Source: Cyrtodaria siliqua
Taxonomy: Eukaryota; Mollusca; Bivalvia; Adapedonta; Hiatellidae
Assembly: GCA_037043455.1 (NCBI GenBank)
Contig: JAWPHD010003068.1
Coordinates: 124,001-188,000 of the forward strand
Direction: 5' to 3'
DNA length: 64,000 bases
Under the pieces are notes generated by a model, which saw only the letters and a program-made list of their open reading frames with translations, was not told the DNA's origin and made no database searches. The translations under genes and the position numbers were made by a program. Shown one piece after another: positions 43,015-54,712 of the stretch. Numbering within the stretch: position 1 is the stretch's first letter; each line of letters starts with the position of its first letter.

Positions 43015-44150
43015 GTGTGTGACCGTAAATCACACTCTGACAACCTTCTTAAAATCAGATATTTTGTCAATATCCCTGTTGAGGTGATACCTCATATCTC
43101 CCTCAACACCTCAAAAGGTGTGGTACGCTCTAGGGAACTGGAGCACTGCACCGTTGAGGAAATGACGCTTAACCTCAAATCACAAGGTGTGACTGAAGTA
43201 TTTCGTTTAAATACAAGGCGGAGTGGCATTCTTACTCCTACTAATACATTCGTGCTTACTTTCAGCACACCAAATCTTCCTAAAACGATTAAAACTGGAT
43301 ATATTATTCTACCAGTAGACCCTTTTATCCCAAACCCTCTCAGATGTTTCACTTGCCAAACTTTTGGGCATCATCGAGAAAGATGCAAGAGAATTGCCGT
43401 CTGCGCGCGCTGTGGCCAACAGGGTCACAGCGATTTCTCTAATTGCAAAAATCCCTCCTCTTGCGTTAAATGCAAGGGGGCCCAAGGGTCTTTCTCGAAA
43501 GACTGTCCGAAATGGAAACACGAGAGAGAAATTCAGAAAATAAAAATAGAAAAAAATATCTCCTTTCCTGAAGCTAGGAAACTTGTTGAGAGCCTTAATC
43601 CGCCCACTCCATCTGGCAAATCATATGCCGATGCGAGTAGGGTTGTGAAACCGGCTACCAGGTCAATCGCGGCGCAGGCCAATAGGCTCCGACGGGTTTA
43701 CTACTTTACCACACTCTGTTCAAAATTCCTCTACAACCGCTTCAGCTTCACAAACTGTGGTCCTTTCAAATAAGCCTCCTGTGACTCCCAAACCTCTTAT
43801 GGCTTAAAACTTCTTTAACTATACCCTCAACAACTCCTACATCTACTGCATCTACTTCATCTATTTCGAAATCGACGGACTCTGGTGCCACCAAGAGTCC
43901 ACCAAATCCGACGAACTTTCCCAAGTGTTCGTCACCAAGCAGAACTGCTGCCACGGACGTGACAGCAAGAAAAAAGAAAACTCCCGGGTTAGGGAAGCAG
44001 TCAAAAGGATCTGATGATCCGATTGAACTGCACAACAGATTTGGAGACTTGGAGATGGAGGTTGATCCAGCTCATCTGGAACTCCCAAAATCTCCAAAGT
44101 CACCAAGGTCTGTCAAACCCAAAGGCCGTATACCCGTACTTCCGCCTTAG
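43015..44150 (+). pseudogene. LINE ORF1 (gag-like, three CCHC zinc knuckles), copy 1
   Basis: 43015-43773 carries NTRRSGILTPTNTFVLTFST and PDPFIPNPLRC-like sequence, then knuckles CFTCQTFGHHRERC, CARCGQQGHSDFSNC and CVKCKGAQGSFSKDC, then EIQKIKIEKNISFPEARKLV. A frameshift near 43680 moves the Ser/Thr/Pro-rich tail to 43959-44150 (ending GRIPVLPP). Compared with copy 2 about 25 bp are lost near 43677-43683 and about 90 bp of foreign sequence sit at 42718-42810. Role in family: RNA-binding ORF1 protein. Confidence 0.8.
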
Positions 44151-45010
44151 TGACGACAAAATCAAATAAGGTCATTCAATGGAACTGCCGAGGTTTAAAA
44201 CCTAATTACGATGAAATCAGCTTACTTTTAAATAAACACAACCCTGTTGCATTTTGTCTTCAAGAAACTTTCTTGAAGACTACTGATAAGATATCTTTTA
44301 ATAACTATTCATTGTATGACCATATTTGTGATACAAGTGATAAAGCTTCTGGAGGAGTTTCGATTCTTGTGAATCGTAACATTCCTCACTGAACTGTTGC
44401 GTTGAAAACTGGTTTGCAAGCTGTTGCTGTCAGTGTTACGATGCACAGAGTTATAACAATATGCTCCTTATATTTACCGCCCAGTTTTTCACTAGAACTT
44501 AAAGATTTAAATCACCTAGTTGCACAATTGCCAACACCATTTATACTCTTGGGTGATTTTAATGCACACAACTACATTTGGGGTTGTAAGGATATTAACG
44601 ATAAAGGCAAGAAAGTTGAAGATTTATTAGCCAAAAATAATTTGTGTCTTTTTAATGATAACAAATCAGATACTTATTTACATCCAGTTCTTTACATACC
44701 ACTTCCCCATATTTCTTGAAAATATCGGCCCTCCACTTCTCGAAAAAATGTAACGATGGAAACTTCGCAAAGCTGATTGGGATACGTTTCAATCTCTTTG
44801 TGAGGAGCAGTTAAAGCCTTCTGTTTTTGAGGATGTCGAAGACGCAACTGCTCTTTTTACCAAAACCCTTCATGATATAGCTGATCAAAATATTCCAAAA
44901 ACCTCGGCAAATCCAAAACGCCCAAATAAACCATGGTACGATGATGACTGCAAAAAGGCAGTCAGCGATCGTAAAGCTGCATTGAATGCTTTTAACTTGC
45001 GGCCATCTCA
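44150..45010 (+). pseudogene. LINE ORF2 endonuclease domain, copy 1, SDH block deleted
   Basis: Starts NKVIQWNCRGLKPNYDEIS (catalytic Asn of the EEP fold), then CLQETFLK, SGGVSILVNRNI, LGDFNAHNYIWG. The stretch that should end in the SDH motif is missing (jump from YLHPV to the PHIS remnant, about 44690-44720); copy 2 keeps it (GSDHFPIF near 62756). A UAA interrupts the frame after LLEKM in both copies. Confidence 0.8.
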
Positions 45011-45339
45011 AAATAATTTAGATACTTTTAGAGTTTTTCGTGCGAAAGCCCGTCGTACTATTAACTATAGCAAGAGGAAATCCTGGAGATCTTATGTCTC
45101 TAGGCTGAACTCTCGTTCATCTCTTAAGAAGACGTTGGACATGGTCCGGAAAATAAACGGTAAAGGTAATTCTAGTTATGTAAATCATCTTAAAACTGAT
45201 AATGAGGATATTACTTCTGTCAAAGATATTACGAACACTTTGGCAGAAACTTTTTCTAAAAACTCTTCTTCTGAAAATTTTCAACCAAATTTTCAAAAAA
45301 AAAAAAGAAACTAAAAGAACAGAAGAAGCTGAATTTCAA

Positions 45340-46413
45340 GTCTAAAAATTTGGAGAAATACAATAAACTGTTCACTCTCAAAGAACTTCGAGAATCTCTT
45401 AAAAAGGCTCATGATACATCAGCTGGTCCTGATGATATCCATTATCAATTATTAAAACATTTACCTGAAACCTGTCTCTCTACACTTCTTGATATATTTA
45501 ATAAGGTTTTGGTGACTGGAAACTTCCCCGATTCTTGACGGGAAGCAATCGTTATTCCAGTCCCCAAACCTGGAAAGGATCATACGGACCCAATAAATTA
45601 TCGCCCTATTGCTTTAACGAGTTGTTTATGTAAAACCATGGAACGAATGTTTAATGAGAGACTCGTTTGGTACCCGGAATCCAACAACCTGATAACAAAG
45701 TATCAAAGTGGATTCCGGCGCCAACGAGGCACAACAGACAATCTCATTCGATTTGAATCATTTATTAGGGAAGCTTTCGTAAGAAAGAACATCTAGCCGC
45801 TGTATTTTTTGACTTGGAGAAAGCTTATGATACTGCATGGAAGTACGGTATTATGAATGATCTTCATGACCTTGGTCTTAGAGGCCGATTACCCATTTTT
45901 ATAGAGAAATTCTTAGATGATAGACAGTTTCGTGTCCGAATGGGTTCAACCCTCTCTGACATTCATGAACAGGAGATGGATGTGCCAAAGGGCAGCATAC
46001 TCTCTGTCACCCTTTTTAATATAAAAATTAACAGTATAGTTAAATGCATCAATCCTGGTGTGAATTGCTCTCTATATGTTGACTACTTTGTAATATGTTA
46101 TCGTGCAAAAAACATGAACACTATTGAGAGACAACTTCAACAATGTCTCAATAAACTTCAGTCCTGGTCTGATGAAAATGGTTTTAAATTTTCAAAATCT
46201 AAAACTAATTGTGTGCATTTTTGTCAACTACTTAAACATCATGAAGACCCTCATCTAACACTGGCTGGGTCACCAATACCAGTAGTGGATGAGACAAAAT
46301 TCCTTGGTCTTATTTTTGACCGTAAATTAACGTTTATACCACACCTTAAATACTTGAAGGCCAAGTGCCTTAAAGCTCTTAATTTACTTAAAGTTGTTGC
46401 AAACACTAACTGA
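45340..46413 (+). pseudogene. LINE ORF2 reverse transcriptase, copy 1, catalytic Asp lost
   Basis: LFTLKELRESLKKAHDTSAG, PDDIHYQLL, NFPDS, then a stop (TGA for Trp), VIPVPKPGKDHTDPINYRPI, YQSGFRRQRGTTDNLIRFES, FFDLEKAYDTAW (motif A, about 45808), PKGSILSVTLFNI and YVDYFVI. The YVDD box reads YVDY because GAC is TAC at 46084-46086. The frame continues to LNLLKVVANTN at 46413. Confidence 0.85.
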
Positions 46414-46434
46414 GGAGCTGATCGTAAAGTCCTC

Positions 46435-47743
46435 TTGCGACTTTACAGATCTCTTATCAGATCCAAGCTGGACTACGGCTCGATAGTATATGGATCGACT
46501 CGCAAGTCGTACTTGCAGATGCACGATCCTATACATAATCAAGGATTACGACTCGTCTTAGGTGTCTTTCGTACATCACCAGCTGAAAGTCTATATGTTG
46601 AAGCCAATGAACCGACACTGTCTCATAGACAGGACAAATTAGCCCTTCAATACGCCATTAAATTAAAGTCTAACCCTTCAAACCCAACTTTCGATAATGT
46701 TTTTAACCCAAGTTATGAACCTCTTTTTGATCGAAAACCGAAGACCATTCGATCATTTGGTCGTATTAAACCAAAATTGAGAGACACTGAAATCGACCTA
46801 AATTTAATTGCCAATTACAAAGTAACACAAATTCCACCGTGGACTTTGGAAATACCAACAATTATTTTCAACCTTTGTAATAGTAACAAATCCAGTCCCC
46901 ACTGTCTTTCAAAGCAAATTTAATGAAATTAAATCGAAATACAGTAACTTTCAACATATATACACAGATGGTTCTAAAGATGGAGATAAGGTAGCTGCAG
47001 CAGCTGTTGTTCACAAACACAGCGTAAAGAGCCGCCTGCCTGACAAGGCCTCTATCTTTTCAGCTGAACTTAAGGCAATTGAACTTGCCTTAAATTATAT
47101 TCAGGAATCTGATGATGACCATTTTGTGGTCTTTTCTGATTCCCTTTCATCTCTTCAAGCACTGGGTAATATGAAACATGATAACCCAGTTGTACTTCAA
47201 CTTTTAGAAAAGTACAATTCTCTTATAATTGCTAAGGCAGCATTAGGTCTACATATATCTAATACCAATTTACCTTATACTGATTTTAAAAGTTGTATTA
47301 ACACATATATTCGTAACTCTTGGCAAACCGCTTGGGATTTGTCAGTTAACAATAAACTCCATTCAAGTAAACCGTTACTCGGAGAATGGCGTTCTTCTAG
47401 TAGACGCATTCGTCGAGAGGAAGTTGTCCTAGCCCGGTGCAGGATAGTGCATACACGTTATACTCATTCATATTTATTACAAGGTGAGCAATTACCAGAA
47501 TGTGTACCCTGCTTTGCACCGTTAACGGTCAAACACATATTACTGGAATGTGTAGACTTTGATCATATGCGTCACAGGTACTACAATGTTAATACTATGA
47601 CCGAGTTATTTAATACTATAGATTTTAGTCTAGTTTTAGATTTCTTGAAGGAAGTCAGACTATATAAATATTATAATATGTACTTGTATACATTTACCTT
47701 TTTATATATCCGTTTTCGGGCATTTGTTGATTTACATATTTAG
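46435..47743 (+). pseudogene. LINE ORF2 C-terminal region with RNase H, copy 1
   Basis: Post-RT region (LYRSLIRSKLDYGSIVYGST at about 46440), then a frameshift near 46920 and RNase H: YTDGSKDGDKVAAAAVV (about 46963), SAELKAIELALNYI (about 47059) and VVFSDSLSSLQAL (about 47129), so Asp-Glu-Asp are present. The tail has RREEVVLARCRIVHTRYTHS and CVPCFAPLTVKHILLEC, the usual C-terminal zinc-like motif. The frame ends at 47743. Confidence 0.85.
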
Positions 47744-47915
47744 TTTATATTACTACCATATCATCCCTTATTTTTTAATAGTTTTATCTTGATATTTTTA
47801 CATTAATTTTTTAATTAATCCTTCATTTCTTCATCTTTCGTCAGTTTTTGCGCACAATATGACCTATTGATGTGTCGACGTGCCGTAAAACACCATTCAT
47901 TCATTCATTCCTCTT

Positions 47916-48364
47916 AATGCATATAGAACATGTTAAGAATCGCAGTTTGTTTATACAGAAGTTTTCTTAAATTATCTCCCTTACTAATAATTCGCCATTT
48001 ACACCTTGTACAAAGTCATAGTTCATGCATGTCGGTAAAACACTATTTAGGTACCGACCATTTTGATTTCTGGGGGTGGCCTGGGATTTTTTTTGAAAAA
48101 ATATTCTGGCTCGATATTAAAGGGAGTACATCAGGCTTTTCAAAGGGGTCTAGGGGTCCGACTTAAAATTGACAAATAATGGTATTTTCTATTTTAAAGC
48201 GCCTAAACATAATGAATGATGCTAAAAGTGACCCCTTAGTTACAAGGAAATTAATTCTGTACAGTAATACGTGCTATCCTAGGTGACGCACCAGGGTTAA
48301 TTTCAGCATTTTATGGCCAATTCCGTCCTAGCTATATGGTGTATTCAAAGTTTAAACCTTAGCA
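47916..48364. other. No recognisable gene
   Basis: Sequence between the LINE tail and a large palindrome. A 78-codon frame at 47930-48166 has no known motif. Confidence 0.45.
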
Positions 48365-48789
48365 ATACACTTCTCAAAACTGCTAACTACACCGCTCACG
48401 TTTTGGGTTATATATATCGATGGGTTGAATGTTTTTCAATAAAATAAAAAGGAAATACCAATTCAATCATTTTTACATCATTTCATTTAATTTTTTTCAT
48501 GGGCAATGCTAGAACTAAACCACAATAAGCAATTACAAACGACCCATGTAAACACTAAAGTCACACTTTTATGAACAAGAAATGAAAAGTGTGACTTTAG
48601 TGTTTACATGGGTCGTTTGTAATTGCTTATTGTGGTTTAGTTCTAGCATTGCCCATGAAAAAAATAAAATGAAATAATGTAAAAATGATTGAATTGGTAT
48701 TTCCTTTTTATTTTATTGAAAAACATTCAACCCATCGATATATATAACCCAAAACGTAGCGGTGTAGTTAGCAGTTTTGAGAAGTGTAT
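48365..48789. mobile_element. 425-bp near-perfect palindrome (foldback element)
   Basis: Arms of about 205 bp start ATACACTTCTCAAAACTGC and end in the matching reverse complement at 48789. The central spacer is about 14 nt (around 48577-48590). Only a few mismatches are visible between the arms. No coding frame. Could be a foldback MITE or a cruciform-forming inverted duplication. Confidence 0.85.
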
Positions 48790-48844
48790 GGTTCGAACAT
48801 CATATTTGATGGATATAAGTGTTTTATCATGAATTGGAACATTT

Positions 48845-49246
48845 TTATAATTTAAGATATTTGTAGAAAAATCCTGATCTACCCCCTTTAAGGGAATTAA
48901 TGATAACTAGTGCTTCATTTAGTGTGGTATATTGGTCGCCTAAAATAGTACGACATGCTCTTCTCTGCAAACGTAATAACAGTTGTATGTTAGCTTTCTT
49001 TGTATTTCCCCATATTATATTACAGTAATCTAGATGAGGTTGAACATATGCCTTATAAAATATTATCCGGTAATTTAAAGGAATATATGATTTTATTCTT
49101 GACAGTAGCCAGATGTTGGTTGATATTTTCTTACGAATATACATAATGTGATAATCCCACTTCAAGTGTTCATCTATATGCATTCCCAGAATTTTATCAC
49201 CTGTTGTAAGTTGCAGTTCAATGTTATTGTATGTTAATGACACCAA
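48845..49246 (-). pseudogene. LINE (CR1/L2-like) RT C-terminal fragment
   Basis: 133 codons with LGMHIDEHLKWDYHIMYIRK, IIFYKAYVQPHLDYCNIIWG and LQRRACRTILGDQYTT, the classic thumb and post-RT region of CR1/L2-type LINEs. The frame is intact but has neither palm nor endonuclease. It is cut at 49238 by the start of the duplicated block. Confidence 0.8.
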
Positions 49247-49329
49247 CTGTTTTTAATCTATACTAATCGGTTATCAAATGAATTGATTAAGTCACCAATT
49301 TATTTTCACATTCACTGAAATAGTTCACT

Positions 49330-50900
49330 TATTCTATACATATGCAATCTTTTCACTTATTTCACTATAGCACTATCTCTGTTTAAACTATTAAGAAATA
49401 ATATTAACTTAGTCCACTATAGCACTATCTATGTTAAAACTATTAAGAAATAATATTAACTTAGTCCACTATAGCACTATCTCTGTTTAAACTATTAAGA
49501 AATAATATTAACTTAGTCCACTATAGCACTATCTATGTTAAAACTATTAAGAAATAATATTAACTTAGTCCACTATAGCACTATCTATGTTTAAACTATT
49601 AAGAAATAATATTAACTTAGTCCACTATAGCACTATCTATGTTTAAACTATTAAGAAATAATATTAACTTAGTCCACTATAGCACTATCTATGTTTAAAC
49701 TATTAAGAAATAATATTAACTTAGTCCACTATAGCACTATTTCTGCTTAATCTTTTCACTTATTTCACTATAGCACTATCTCTGTTTAAACTATTAAGAA
49801 ATAATATTAACTTAGTCCACTATAGCACTATCTATGTTTAAACTATTAAGAAATAATATTAACTTAGTCCACTATAGCACTATCTATGTTTAAACTATTA
49901 AGAAATAATATTAACTTAGTCCACTATAGCACTATCTATGTTTAAACTATTAAGAAATAATATTAACTTAGTCCACTATAGCACTATTTCTGCTTAATCT
50001 CTTCACTTAGTTCACTATAGCACTATCTATGTTTCTTAGTCCACTATAGCACTATCTCTGTTTAACCTCTTCACTTAGTTCACTATAGCACTATCTCTGT
50101 TTAATCTCTTCACTTAGTTCACTATAGCACTATCTCTGTTTAATCTCTTCACTTAGTTCACTATAGCACTATTTCTGCTTAATCTCTTCACTTAGTTCAC
50201 TATAGCACTATCTATGTTTCTTAGTCCACTATAGCACTATCTCTGTTTAACCTCTTCACTTAGTTCACTATAGCACTATCTCTGTTTAATCTCTTCACTT
50301 AGTTCACTATAGCACTATCTATGTTTCTTAGTCCACTATAGCACTATCTCTGTTTAACCTCTTCACTTAGTTCACTATAGCACTATCTCTGTTTCTTAGT
50401 CCACTATAGCACTATCTCTGCTTAATCTCTTCACTTAGTTCACTATAGCACTATCTATGTTTCTTAGTCCACTATAGCACTATCTCTGTTTAACCTCTTC
50501 ACTTAGTTCACTATAGCACTATCTCTGTTTAATCTCTTCACTTAGTTCACTATAGCACTCTCTCTGTTTAATCTCTTCACTTAGTTCACTATAGCACTAT
50601 CTATGTTTCTTAGTCCAATATAGCACTATCTCTGTTTAATCTCTTCACTTAGTCCACTATAGCACTATCTCTGTTTAATCTCTTCACTTAGTTCACTATA
50701 GCACTATCTCTGTTTAATCTCTTCACTTAGTCCACTATAGCACTATCTCTGTTTAATCTCTTCACTTAGTCCACTATAGCACTATCTCTGTTTAATCTCT
50801 TCACTTAGTTCACTATAGCACTATCTATGTTTAATCTCTTCACTTAGTCCACTATAGCACTATCTATGTTTAATCTCTTCACTTAGTTCACTATTGCGCT
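49330..50900 (+). repeat. CACTATAGCACTAT minisatellite (second block), expanded
   Basis: About 38 units with the same three spacers as at 33190-33890. The 52-bp spacer type is amplified into two runs (49340-49740, 49770-49985), then 39-bp and 29-bp types alternate. Roughly twice as long as the first block. Confidence 0.9.
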
Positions 50901-51204
50901 ATTACCAATTGTGTATTCATGTCACTTCTTGGTGTCCAATGATGCTAATATCAATAAATATATAACTCAGTATTGCTCTAGTATTGTCACTAAGCAATAT
51001 CAATTACTATATATCTATAGCTCAGTATTGCGATAAGGCATATAATTCAGTCTGCAATTAACTAAGTAATTTCAATTACTATATATCTTTATATTGCTTA
51101 ATCCATTTAATTCCGTCTTCATCAACACAGTGCAATACCCAAATGCAACCATCTATTTTCACTTTCAATATCAAGTCTTTAATTCACCATTCAATAAGGA
51201 TAAA

Positions 51205-51925
51205 AAAATCGGACAGGGAAAGCAGCATTCAAGGAAGACAGTCAACCACAAAACACAAAAACAAACACGCAAACAGACAAACGAAAAGGTAAAAGTAATA
51301 AAAAATGCAAACGACATCACAAATATAAAAAGGGTTGACAATAGGGCTACCGCCTTGGAACGGTCAGTGGCAAAGTAGGCCACTGGGGGTTTAAACCGGT
51401 TCTAGGGTGCACCAAACCTCACACTTACCCTACTGTCATCCCATTAAAACAGGACAGTGTAAATAAAGAAATCCCCACCATGATCTAAACTCTAACCAAC
51501 AAGGCAGCATCAATAGGCAATATAAGTAAAACACAAATATGCTCGTGTAAATATAATACAAAAAAAACAATAGCCTAGAAAGCCACAATGAAGGTACTCA
51601 ATGACTTGGCAGAAGCCAGAGCAGTAAGAGAATACACCATTAAGGGCACAACAAGAAAGAACATGGACAAACATCAAACGCCACAATCCCAATGGGCTTT
51701 AGGTAGCCCCCACAGCTGTCCGGTCATCGTACAATTAAAGAGGAAAGCATAGTGGCAAACTGTAAAAGGGTCCACCACCAAGCATGCAGTACGTTGCAAA
51801 ATGATAGGATCATAACCTCTTTTGATAAACTTTTTAACAAGTTTAACAAAGATAGTATGAAAGTGATCATGACCAAGAATCTTACGAAGTTTATAAATCA
51901 CATCACCATAGAATTCAGGTTGTGA
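51205..51925 (-). mobile_element. PLE 3' end and RT C-terminus (duplicate of 34195-34910)
   Basis: Matches 34195-34910 closely, including loss of the ATGA arm of the SECIS-like hairpin. It is separated from its RT part (53857 onward) by the captured LINE fragment. Confidence 0.85.
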
Positions 51926-53850
51926 TTTTAATACTGTAGCCGAACCACTATTTAAGATAAATGTAATCATTAAGCCAGAGTGTACATTTAAAGAAACTGC
52001 ATTTACCAAAGCAAAATGGTTTGACAATGAATGTTTCGAAAAGAAGGTACATTATACAGAGGCTATAAAAGAGTTTAATGCGCATAGAAGTGATGCAAAT
52101 CGTGTGGAATTTTGTGAAAAAAGAAAAGACTACAAGTTGCTAATTAAAAGGAAACGAAGGAGACATAATTTTATTGAGATGAAAAAAATTGAAAAACTGA
52201 AAGCAAAGCAACCTAAAGATTTTTGGAAATTGTTTACTAAAGCGAAAAGTAAAAAATGTGCTGATGTGAGCGTAAATGATTTTCTAGCATATTTTAAAAA
52301 CTTAGCAACTGAGATAAATGTAGTGAAAAATGACGAGGATGAACAGTTTTGTGAATCGAATGATTTTGACAAAAACGACCCTATATTTCAAGAATTGGAT
52401 ATGGTCATAACGGAAGCGGAAGTGGAAGCTTGCATAAATTCACTCAAGCGTGGAAAGGCATATGCAGGGGACACTATTCTAAATGAATACTTTTTAGAAG
52501 CGGGCGATATATTGTTATCGCATTTAACGCAATTATTCAACATTATATTAGACAGTGGCTGTTTCCCGGAAAATTGGTCAGAGGGAATAATGATACCGTT
52601 ATTTAAAAATGGAGATGAAAATGACGTCAATAATTATCGGGGGATTACGTTGGTCAGTTGCATGTCGAAACTATTCACAGCAGTACTTAATAAGATAATA
52701 GCTGATTGGTGTGAAAAGCATAATGTACTATCCGATGCGCAATTCGGGTTTAGCAAGGGATTTTCTACGGTGGATGCAATCTTCACACTTCAAAGTTTAA
52801 TTGAGCATACCTTAATAAATGGCAAACGGTTATATTGTGCATTTGTTGACTTGAAGACAGCGTTTGATTCAGTGTATAGGAATGCATTATGGTTGAAACT
52901 TTACAGGCTTGGAATAAAATGTTACGGATTATGAGAGCGATGTATGAAACAGTTAAATGTTGTGTTCGGCACTGTGAAAACTATTCGGACTTCTTCGAGG
53001 TGACGGTTGGTCTGAAGCAAGGGGAGACAATTTCGCCGATTCTCTTCTCACTCTTCATTGAAGATCTAGAACTATATTTGCAATCTAAACCCGACAGTGG
53101 ACTTAATATTAAGGATGTCACCTTAATGCTTTTGTATTTTGCGGATGATATGGCTATTTTGAGCGAGACACCCGAGGATCTGCAATGTAGTCTAAATAAG
53201 TTACATGATTACTGCTGCAAATGGGGTCTGGAAGTGAATACAGGCAAAACTAAGATCGTTGTTTTTAGACGGAGAGGTGGAATTTTAGTCAATGAGAAAT
53301 GGACTTATTCGGGGGATCAGTTGAAAACTGTAAATGATTTTAATTATTTAGGCGTTGTATTTAACTATGCAGGATCCTTTATATTAAACCAACAAAACCT
53401 TTCTGGAAAAGGATTAAAAGCCATGGGAGTACTTTTGCATAATATAAAAAAGTATGACTTCACTCCTAAAACACTATGCCAACTGTTTGATTCCTTTGTA
53501 ACATCAATTCTAAATTACGCATGTGAAGTATTGGGGAACACCAAATCAAAACAGTTGGAGAGAATACACTTAAAGTTTTGCAAAAAGGTGCTAAATGTGA
53601 AACTATCAACCAGCAACGCAGGTGTTTATGGCGAATTGGCTAGATACCCGTTATATATAAATATATTTTGTAGGATTATACAATATTGGTTTAAACTGTT
53701 ATATACCAACAATTGTGTTTTAAAAACTGCGTATGCCGTTTCACTAAGTGATTGTCTAACAAATAAAATAAATTGGACCGCTAATGTTAAGTCTTTGCTG
53801 TATAGTCACGGGTATGGATATGTATGGGAGAATCCAGCGAGTGTTAACCC
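51926..53850 (+). mobile_element. LINE fragment truncated at both ends, inserted in the PLE of copy 2
   Basis: Starts in the endonuclease-RT linker (TVAEPLFKINVIIKPE) and stops in the post-RT region (YGYVWENPASVNPK), without 3' UTR or tail. About 75 bp of PLE sequence present in copy 1 (about 34906-34977) are missing at the site. It is better preserved than the related LINE at 4860-7194. Confidence 0.85.
52104..52934 (+). CDS. LINE RT, N-terminal half (open frame)
   Basis: 276 codons: basic linker (KRKRRRHNFIEMKKIEKLKA), PKDFWKLFTKAKSKK, then RT blocks CFPENWSEGIMIPLFKNGDE, NNYRGITLVSCMSKLFTAVL, NVLSDAQFGFSKGFSTVDAI and FVDLKTAFDSVYRNALWLKL (motif A Asp). A small deletion after LYRLGI shifts the frame into 52889-53857. 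Confidence 0.85.
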   Translation: MEFCEKRKDYKLLIKRKRRRHNFIEMKKIEKLKAKQPKDFWKLFTKAKSKKCADVSVNDFLAYFKNLATEINVVKNDEDEQFCESNDFDKNDPIFQELDMVITEAEVEACINSLKRGKAYAGDTILNEYFLEAGDILLSHLTQLFNIILDSGCFPENWSEGIMIPLFKNGDENDVNNYRGITLVSCMSKLFTAVLNKIIADWCEKHNVLSDAQFGFSKGFSTVDAIFTLQSLIEHTLINGKRLYCAFVDLKTAFDSVYRNALWLKLYRLGIKCYGL

Positions 53851-53857
53851 GAAATAA
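52889..53857 (+). CDS. LINE RT, C-terminal half (open frame)
   Basis: 322 codons: VTVGLKQGETISPILFSLFI (motif B), YFADDMAILSE with both catalytic Asp intact (about 53138), WGLEVNTGKTKIVVFRRRGG, FNYLGVVFNYAGSF and the post-RT region ending at the junction with the PLE. Only one frameshift separates it from the first half, so the source element was recently active. Confidence 0.85.
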   Translation: MVETLQAWNKMLRIMRAMYETVKCCVRHCENYSDFFEVTVGLKQGETISPILFSLFIEDLELYLQSKPDSGLNIKDVTLMLLYFADDMAILSETPEDLQCSLNKLHDYCCKWGLEVNTGKTKIVVFRRRGGILVNEKWTYSGDQLKTVNDFNYLGVVFNYAGSFILNQQNLSGKGLKAMGVLLHNIKKYDFTPKTLCQLFDSFVTSILNYACEVLGNTKSKQLERIHLKFCKKVLNVKLSTSNAGVYGELARYPLYINIFCRIIQYWFKLLYTNNCVLKTAYAVSLSDCLTNKINWTANVKSLLYSHGYGYVWENPASVNPK

Positions 53858-54712
53858 TAAAAGTTTATGGTAACGGTAACCCTGATTGAGTAACTTTTTA
53901 GTTATACAAAGATTACGAATATTAAAGTCCTCAACTCGAGTACAAGCTCTAGAAAAACGAATGAGTTGAGACGGATACACCCAATAAGAAGTTGCTCGGG
54001 GAACATCCCCATCCAAATGGGGATAATTAACAATGTCAAAATTAAAATCATCTCTCTTGTCATAGATTTTGCTAATTATTTTACCATTTTCAATCGAGAG
54101 ATCTAAATCAAGAAAAGAAGCGTTATTATCAGATATATTTTCTTTATTAAACCGAAGTTCTTTAGGATAAATATTATGAACCATAGTTTGAAAGAAAGGG
54201 TTGTCAATGTTCAGTATGTCATCCAGATACCGAGAGCTGTCATTAAAAGCGTCAGTAACATCTGCCTGGGTATCTTGTGAAAGACCCAACATGAAATCCC
54301 TTTCATAGCAAAATAAAAACAAATCTGCGACAAGTGACGCACAGTTCGTTCCCATAGGGATACCAACAATTTGTCTATAAACGGTGGTACCATACCTGAC
54401 GAAAATATTATCTAATAGGAAGATGAGTGCTTCACAAACTTCATAGCAAGTCCACATAGTATCATTGTCTAAACTGCCGTTAGTGAAAAACGCTTTAATA
54501 TTATTACATGCCAAAAATGTAGTATTTTCTCTAGCGAATGTTTTTTGAATAAGAGAAATTAGCATGTCTTTAATAAGGTGATGTGGTAAGGTTGTATATA
54601 GTGTAGAGAAGTCATAAGTACTTATTGATGAAACTAGACTCAATGACTTGGCAGAAGCCAGAGCAGTAAGAGAATAAACCATTAAGGGCACAACAAGAAA
54701 GATCATGGACAA
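53756..54712 (-). pseudogene. PLE RT palm fused to 3'-end-derived leader (duplicate of 35011-35832)
   Basis: Leader MSMIFLVVPLMVYSLTALAS, then SSISTYDFSTLYTTL, GIPMGTNCASLVADLFL, SRYLDDIL and RFSRACTRVEDFNIRNLC. The last about 35 codons run into the captured LINE and are foreign. The paired frame in copy 1 is also open. Confidence 0.7.

Larger units (their letters stand above)
42690..47915 (+). mobile_element. I/Nimb-type LINE (ORF1 with zinc knuckles; endonuclease-RT-RNase H), copy 1
   Basis: Two ORFs as in I-superfamily LINEs: a gag-like ORF1 (to 44150) and ORF2 with apurinic endonuclease, RT and RNase H (44150-47743), then a 3' end with an (ATTC)n tail at about 47891-47912. Many frameshifts and stops make it inactive. 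RNase H plus CCHC ORF1 supports the I group (Nimb is my best guess). Duplicate at 60838-64000. Confidence 0.8.
33113..49238 (+). repeat. Tandem segmental duplication, copy 1
   Basis: From GACACCAACTG at 33113 onward the sequence matches 49239 onward in the same orientation: simple-repeat array, PLE tandem, 250-bp and 166-bp inverted-repeat elements, I/Nimb LINE. Upstream flanks differ (Gypsy 5' region here; a LINE fragment at 49238). Offsets between copies shift stepwise (17014, 18880, 17278, 18144, 18050 bp) because of later insertions and deletions. Confidence 0.9.

Noticed and set aside
43092..43521. Minus-strand frames opposite LINE ORF1
   Set aside because: Shadows of the plus-strand ORF1; no independent motif.
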